A stretch of 64,000 nucleotides of DNA from Burkholderia sp. 9120 (GTDB lineage: Bacteria > Pseudomonadota > Gammaproteobacteria > Burkholderiales > Burkholderiaceae), in the NCBI RefSeq assembly GCF_000745015.1, contig NZ_JQNA01000002.1, positions 434,001 through 498,000 on the forward strand, given 5' to 3'. A program made the translations under genes and the position numbers. The stretch's first letter is position 1. The number at the start of each line of letters is the position of its first letter. The notes beneath the pieces are model-generated. The model was given only the letters and a program-made list of their open reading frames with translations, did not search any database and was not told where the DNA came from. Shown piece after piece: positions 63,186 to 64,000 of this stretch.

Positions 63186-63245
63186 TCGTCCCGAGCCGCT
63201 CCGGGTTGTTCCGAGTCGTCCTGAATCGTTCTGAGTTGTCTTGAG
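63186..63245. repeat. 10-bp phased tandem repeat, six units
   Basis: Six decamers with consensus GTYCYGAGTY run from 63186 to 63245 without gaps, ending 45 bases before the comEA-like start. Units near the gene are the most alike (GTTCTGAGTT, GTCTTGAGTT). Confidence 0.75.
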
Positions 63246-63290
63246 TTGTCTTTCGCGGCTAACTTTTTTGCCCTCAATGGAGTGCTTGCC

Positions 63291-63842
63291 ATGCTGAAGA
63301 AGCTTTTAATGCTTTGCGTTGCATTGGCTTTATCGCTGTCGGCCGGATTTGCCGCTGCCGTGGAAGTGAATTCCGCCGATCAGGCGGCGCTCGAATCGGT
63401 CAAGGGTATCGGCCCGGTGCATGCCAAAGCGATCATCGACGAACGCACCAAAAATGGCCCGTTCAAGAATGCCGATGATCTCGCCGCACGCGTCAAAGGC
63501 ATCGGCACGAAGTCGGTCACGAACCTCGAAGCAGCCGGGCTGACCATTAACGGTTCAGCCACCCCGCCGACCGGCGCCAAGGCCGCGACGAAGTCGGGCA
63601 GCAGCGCGAGCAGCAAAGCAACGCCGGCAGCAACTACGACCGCCGCGACCACGGCAACTGCGCCGATGGATGCGTCGAGCGCGAAGCCGTCGAAGAAGAA
63701 GAGCAAGGCGGCGGCCTCCGCTGCGGCGGCGGCTTCCGCGACAGCCAGCGCGCCGGCCGACGCATCCAGCACCAAGGCATCGAAAAAGAAGGCAAAGAAG
63801 AGCAAGGCAGCATCGGCCGCGGCAGGTTCAGGCGGCGCATAA
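63291..63842 (+). CDS. ComEA-like helix-hairpin-helix protein with Lys/Ala tail
   Basis: 183 residues. A Sec signal peptide (1-23, LLMLCVALALSLSAGFAAA) precedes a double helix-hairpin-helix domain typical of ComEA (VEVNSADQAALESVKGIG, VHAKAIIDERTKNGPFKNAD, RVKGIGTKSVTNLEAAGL). The remaining 100 residues are Ala/Lys/Ser/Thr-rich and disordered, with KKKSKAAAS-type repeats that should bind DNA unspecifically. ComEA is the periplasmic DNA receptor of natural competence; the small HhH-only form in betaproteobacteria is similar, but the long basic tail is unusual. The start at 63291 has a GGAG site. Confidence 0.82.
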   Translation: MLKKLLMLCVALALSLSAGFAAAVEVNSADQAALESVKGIGPVHAKAIIDERTKNGPFKNADDLAARVKGIGTKSVTNLEAAGLTINGSATPPTGAKAATKSGSSASSKATPAATTTAATTATAPMDASSAKPSKKKSKAAASAAAAASATASAPADASSTKASKKKAKKSKAASAAAGSGGA

Positions 63843-63972
63843 CCCGGGGGGCAAGCGCAGGCAGCGCGCGTTCCGTGCGATGGGTGAAGCAAGACGTGTG
63901 TGATCCCAGCATCACCGCGCCGCGCTAAACCCGGCAGCATCGTTTAACCGTCGCCAGGCCTGCTTCACACGG

Positions 63973-63996
63973 CGCCGCGCAACCGCGCGGCGTTTT
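63973..63996 (+). terminator. Terminator after the comEA-like gene
   Basis: Perfect stem CGCCGCGC / GCGCGGCG (63973-63980, 63985-63992) with loop AACC, then TTTT. Confidence 0.75.
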
Positions 63997-64000
63997 CACC

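Larger units (their letters stand above)
62930..63290. other. Divergent intergenic region before the comEA-like gene
   Basis: This 361-base region is AT-richer than the rest. It holds the MerR operon promoter, a 17-base palindrome (63043-63059) and six 10-base repeats (63186-63245), each annotated separately. An open frame of 60 codons at 62978-63160 lacks a ribosome binding site. Confidence 0.5.

Overview
The window is GC-rich (roughly 62-65% by eye), almost fully coding, and looks like core chromosome of a Burkholderiaceae betaproteobacterium, most likely Paraburkholderia or Burkholderia. The reasons are the class I PHA cluster phaC-phaA-phaB-phaR, a bktB-type thiolase nearby, the surE-pcm-nlpD-rpoS operon, dnaX-ybaB-recR next to a small SRP RNA, trxA-rho, and GC-rich codon use with Ala/Pro/Lys-rich low-complexity tails. 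I see no insertion sequence, prophage, integrase or CRISPR array.

Layout. 1-2979: a minus-strand phosphorelay locus (CHASE3 histidine kinase, single-domain response regulator, receiver-PAS protein cut by the window edge). 3392-9189: a hypothetical gene, an AsmA-like protein with a coupled small membrane ORF, the FetAB-type ABC exporter and a secreted protein. 9504-11620: a quinone oxidoreductase-like gene divergent from a LysR regulator. 11680-16162: an NHEJ operon (ku, ligD, a small disordered protein), followed by an unusual 40-bp tandem repeat tract and a cytochrome P450. 18017-21825: serB, two small membrane-protein genes, metC and a secreted protein. 21925-26853: rimO-kdgK-bktB and dusC. 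27059-32060: the PHA cluster. 32588-35678: pgeF-rluD divergent from bamD. 35816-42006: rlmD, then surE-pcm-nlpD-rpoS-exonuclease. 42299-47756: a quinone oxidoreductase and a CoA-transferase/ABC uptake operon. 47890-54587: recR-ybaB-dnaX, the SRP RNA, trxA and rho. 54815-61869: MerR-MFS-mtfA, rpmE2, a GT39-like glycosyltransferase and a MATE pump. 62046-63842: an autoregulated MerR/carboxymuconolactone decarboxylase-family pair and a ComEA-like protein.

Themes. PHA metabolism is concentrated here: phaA and bktB supply C4 and longer 3-ketoacyl-CoA, phaB reduces it, phaC polymerises and phaR regulates. Information-processing genes (dnaX, recR, ybaB, rho, rluD, rlmD, rimO, dusC, SRP RNA, L31) are numerous. 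Several promoters share a TACAAT -10 box followed by a GC-rich discriminator. At surE and dnaX that box sits exactly six bases before the ATG, which predicts leaderless mRNAs.

I did not find a gene system that I can call new with confidence. The best leads are small or non-coding: the 40-bp repeat tract beside ku, a 10-bp-phased repeat leader before the comEA-like gene, a long hairpin with a T-tract between pgeF and phaC, a two-gene operon of tiny membrane proteins, and the third gene of the NHEJ operon.
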